Positions 6,600-7,191 of a stretch of 7,191 nt of DNA are shown here, piece by piece. This DNA comes from Aquimonas sp044344935 (lineage in GTDB: Bacteria; Pseudomonadota; Gammaproteobacteria; Xanthomonadales; Xanthomonadaceae). The position numbers were made by a program, and so were the translations under genes. The first letter of the stretch is position 1, and each line of letters starts with the position of its first letter. Below the pieces are notes generated by a model. The model was not told the origin of the DNA and ran no database searches. It was given only the letters and a program-made list of their open reading frames with translations. The DNA lies in contig JBIJCA010000241.1 of the NCBI GenBank assembly GCA_044344935.1, positions 1 through 7,191 on the forward strand. The letters run 5' to 3'.

Positions 6600-6950
6600 C
6601 AATGCAGGCCCTGCGAATGAAGACGCAACCCAAGGTCGCAGAGATTCAGATCGCGTCAAGATTCGAGCGTGCGGCGTTGGGGCGCGCTGCGCCTGGCCCA
6701 AGCTACGTGACTGCGAGACACGTTGCGCAGTAGAACGAGACGAGGGCCGCGCGGGGTTGCGCCTTCCGCGTGAAGCGATGCAATGGGGTGCGCCTGAGAC
6801 GCATCGAGCCACGCGAACAGAGTTGCATGAGGACGCAACGCCTTCGACGAGCTTTGCTTGGTCCGCGGAGCGCATGCCTGGAACACGGCAGGACCTCGCG
6901 ACGACCGTCTTGTTACAGGCGCGAGGCGGCGACGAACGCAGCAAACGAAA
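6600..6950. other. Intergenic region with decayed repeats
   Basis: There is no gene I can support here. The open frames on both strands are Arg/Ala-rich shadows and some run into the tRNA genes. The region holds an inverted GTAG-type hairpin (6675-6707), a GGGGTGCGCCT string (6785-6795) shared with the hairpin at 4209-4237, a module-B-like TGCGTCTCAGGCGCA on the minus strand near 6790-6805, and the pair ATGAAGACGCAAC (6617-6629) and ATGAGGACGCAAC (6827-6839). I see no terminator with a T-tract for nagA. Confidence 0.5.
6675..6707 (-). repeat. GTAG-type hairpin repeat, copy 3, inverted
   Basis: Read on the minus strand this is CGTAGCTTGGGCC... ending CGCCCCAACG. It matches the hairpin part of copy 2 (4287-4320) at about 29 of 34 positions with one single-base gap. 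It lies downstream of nagA in the opposite orientation to the copies before the protease gene. Terminal pairing is weaker than in copies 1 and 2, suggesting an older or decayed copy. Confidence 0.6.
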
Positions 6951-6976
6951 AGGGCCGCATCTTTCGATGCGGCCCT
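6951..6976 (-). terminator. Intrinsic terminator of the tRNA operon
   Basis: Read on the minus strand, AGGGCCGCATC and GATGCGGCCCT form a perfect 11-bp stem closed by a GAAA tetraloop, followed by TTTCGTTT. It begins 11 bases after the tRNA-Glu CCA end. The plus strand has no T-run after the stem, so termination should act mainly on the tRNA transcript and less on read-through from nagA. Confidence 0.9.
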
Positions 6977-6987
6977 CTCGTGCCTGA

Positions 6988-7063
6988 TGGCGTCCCCACG
7001 GGGATTCGAACCCCGGTCGCCTCCGTGAAAGGGAGGTGTCCTAGGCCTCTAGACGATGGGGAC
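6988..7063 (-). tRNA. tRNA-Glu (anticodon UUC)
   Basis: This is a complete 76-nt gene with encoded CCA. The acceptor arms GTCCCC (7063-7058) and GGGGAC (6997-6992) pair, the discriminator is G6991 and CCA is 6990-6988. The anticodon arm is CCTCC-CTTTCAC-GGAGG with UUC at 7029-7027. The T-loop reads GGTTCGAATCC. It reads glutamate codons GAA and GAG and is the last gene before the terminator. Confidence 0.97.
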
Positions 7064-7132
7064 CTAAGAATTAATTACACTCATTACAAGTGCAACATTT
7101 TACTACAAAACACCATTAAAAAGCAGTGTTAT
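7064..7132 (-). other. AT-rich spacer between the two tRNA genes
   Basis: Only 19 of these 69 bases are G or C, against a clearly GC-rich window. On the minus strand this is the processing spacer of a presumed Ala-Glu precursor. A TTGCAC...AATTCT pair could be imagined as a promoter, but transcription would then start inside tRNA-Glu, so I do not call one. Confidence 0.6.

Positions 7133-7191
<59 letters not shown>

Overview
The window comes from a high-GC chromosome, most likely of a gammaproteobacterium in or near the Lysobacterales (Xanthomonadales). That placement is an inference. It rests on the TraB/GumN-type protein, the exported SBBP-repeat plus DUF11 protein, the E. coli-type NagA, the GTAGGTTGG...CCCAAC intergenic hairpins, and the Ala(GGC)-Glu(UUC) tRNA pair with encoded CCA ends. 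No single feature fixes the genus.

Layout from left to right: (1) 1-293 has no recognisable gene, only a GC-rich hairpin in the probable leader of the next gene. (2) 294-2825, plus strand: an 843-residue exported protein with an N-terminal SBBP-associated domain, seven beta-propeller-like repeats, one DUF11 domain and a short DGFE...C tail. (3) 2951-3952, minus strand, convergent with it: an exported TraB/GumN-family protein in which both of the family's GxxH motifs appear to be lost. (4) 3953-4553: a 601-bp divergent intergenic region, much of it filled by a mosaic of hairpin repeats, with a few separate inverted repeats nearer the next gene. (5) 4554-5372, plus strand: an exported trypsin-like serine protease with a complete His/Asp/Ser triad. 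(6) 5445-6599, plus strand: N-acetylglucosamine-6-phosphate deacetylase (nagA), the clearest metabolic gene. (7) 6600-6950: non-coding, with an inverted copy of the same hairpin repeat and decayed related pieces. (8) 6951-7191, minus strand: the end of a tRNA operon, transcribed as tRNA-Ala(GGC), then tRNA-Glu(UUC), then an intrinsic terminator.

The protein genes do not form an obvious pathway. Three of the four encode exported proteins (a propeller adhesin-like protein, a degenerate TraB-like protein and a protease). The fourth is cytoplasmic amino-sugar catabolism. The protease and nagA lie on the same strand 72 bp apart and may share a transcript, but nothing links them functionally beyond a possible general role in using extracellular polymers.

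I see no defence system, CRISPR array, integrase, transposase or complete mobile element. The points most worth a second look are the degenerate TraB-family protein and the structured repeat cluster with a 186-bp internal offset.
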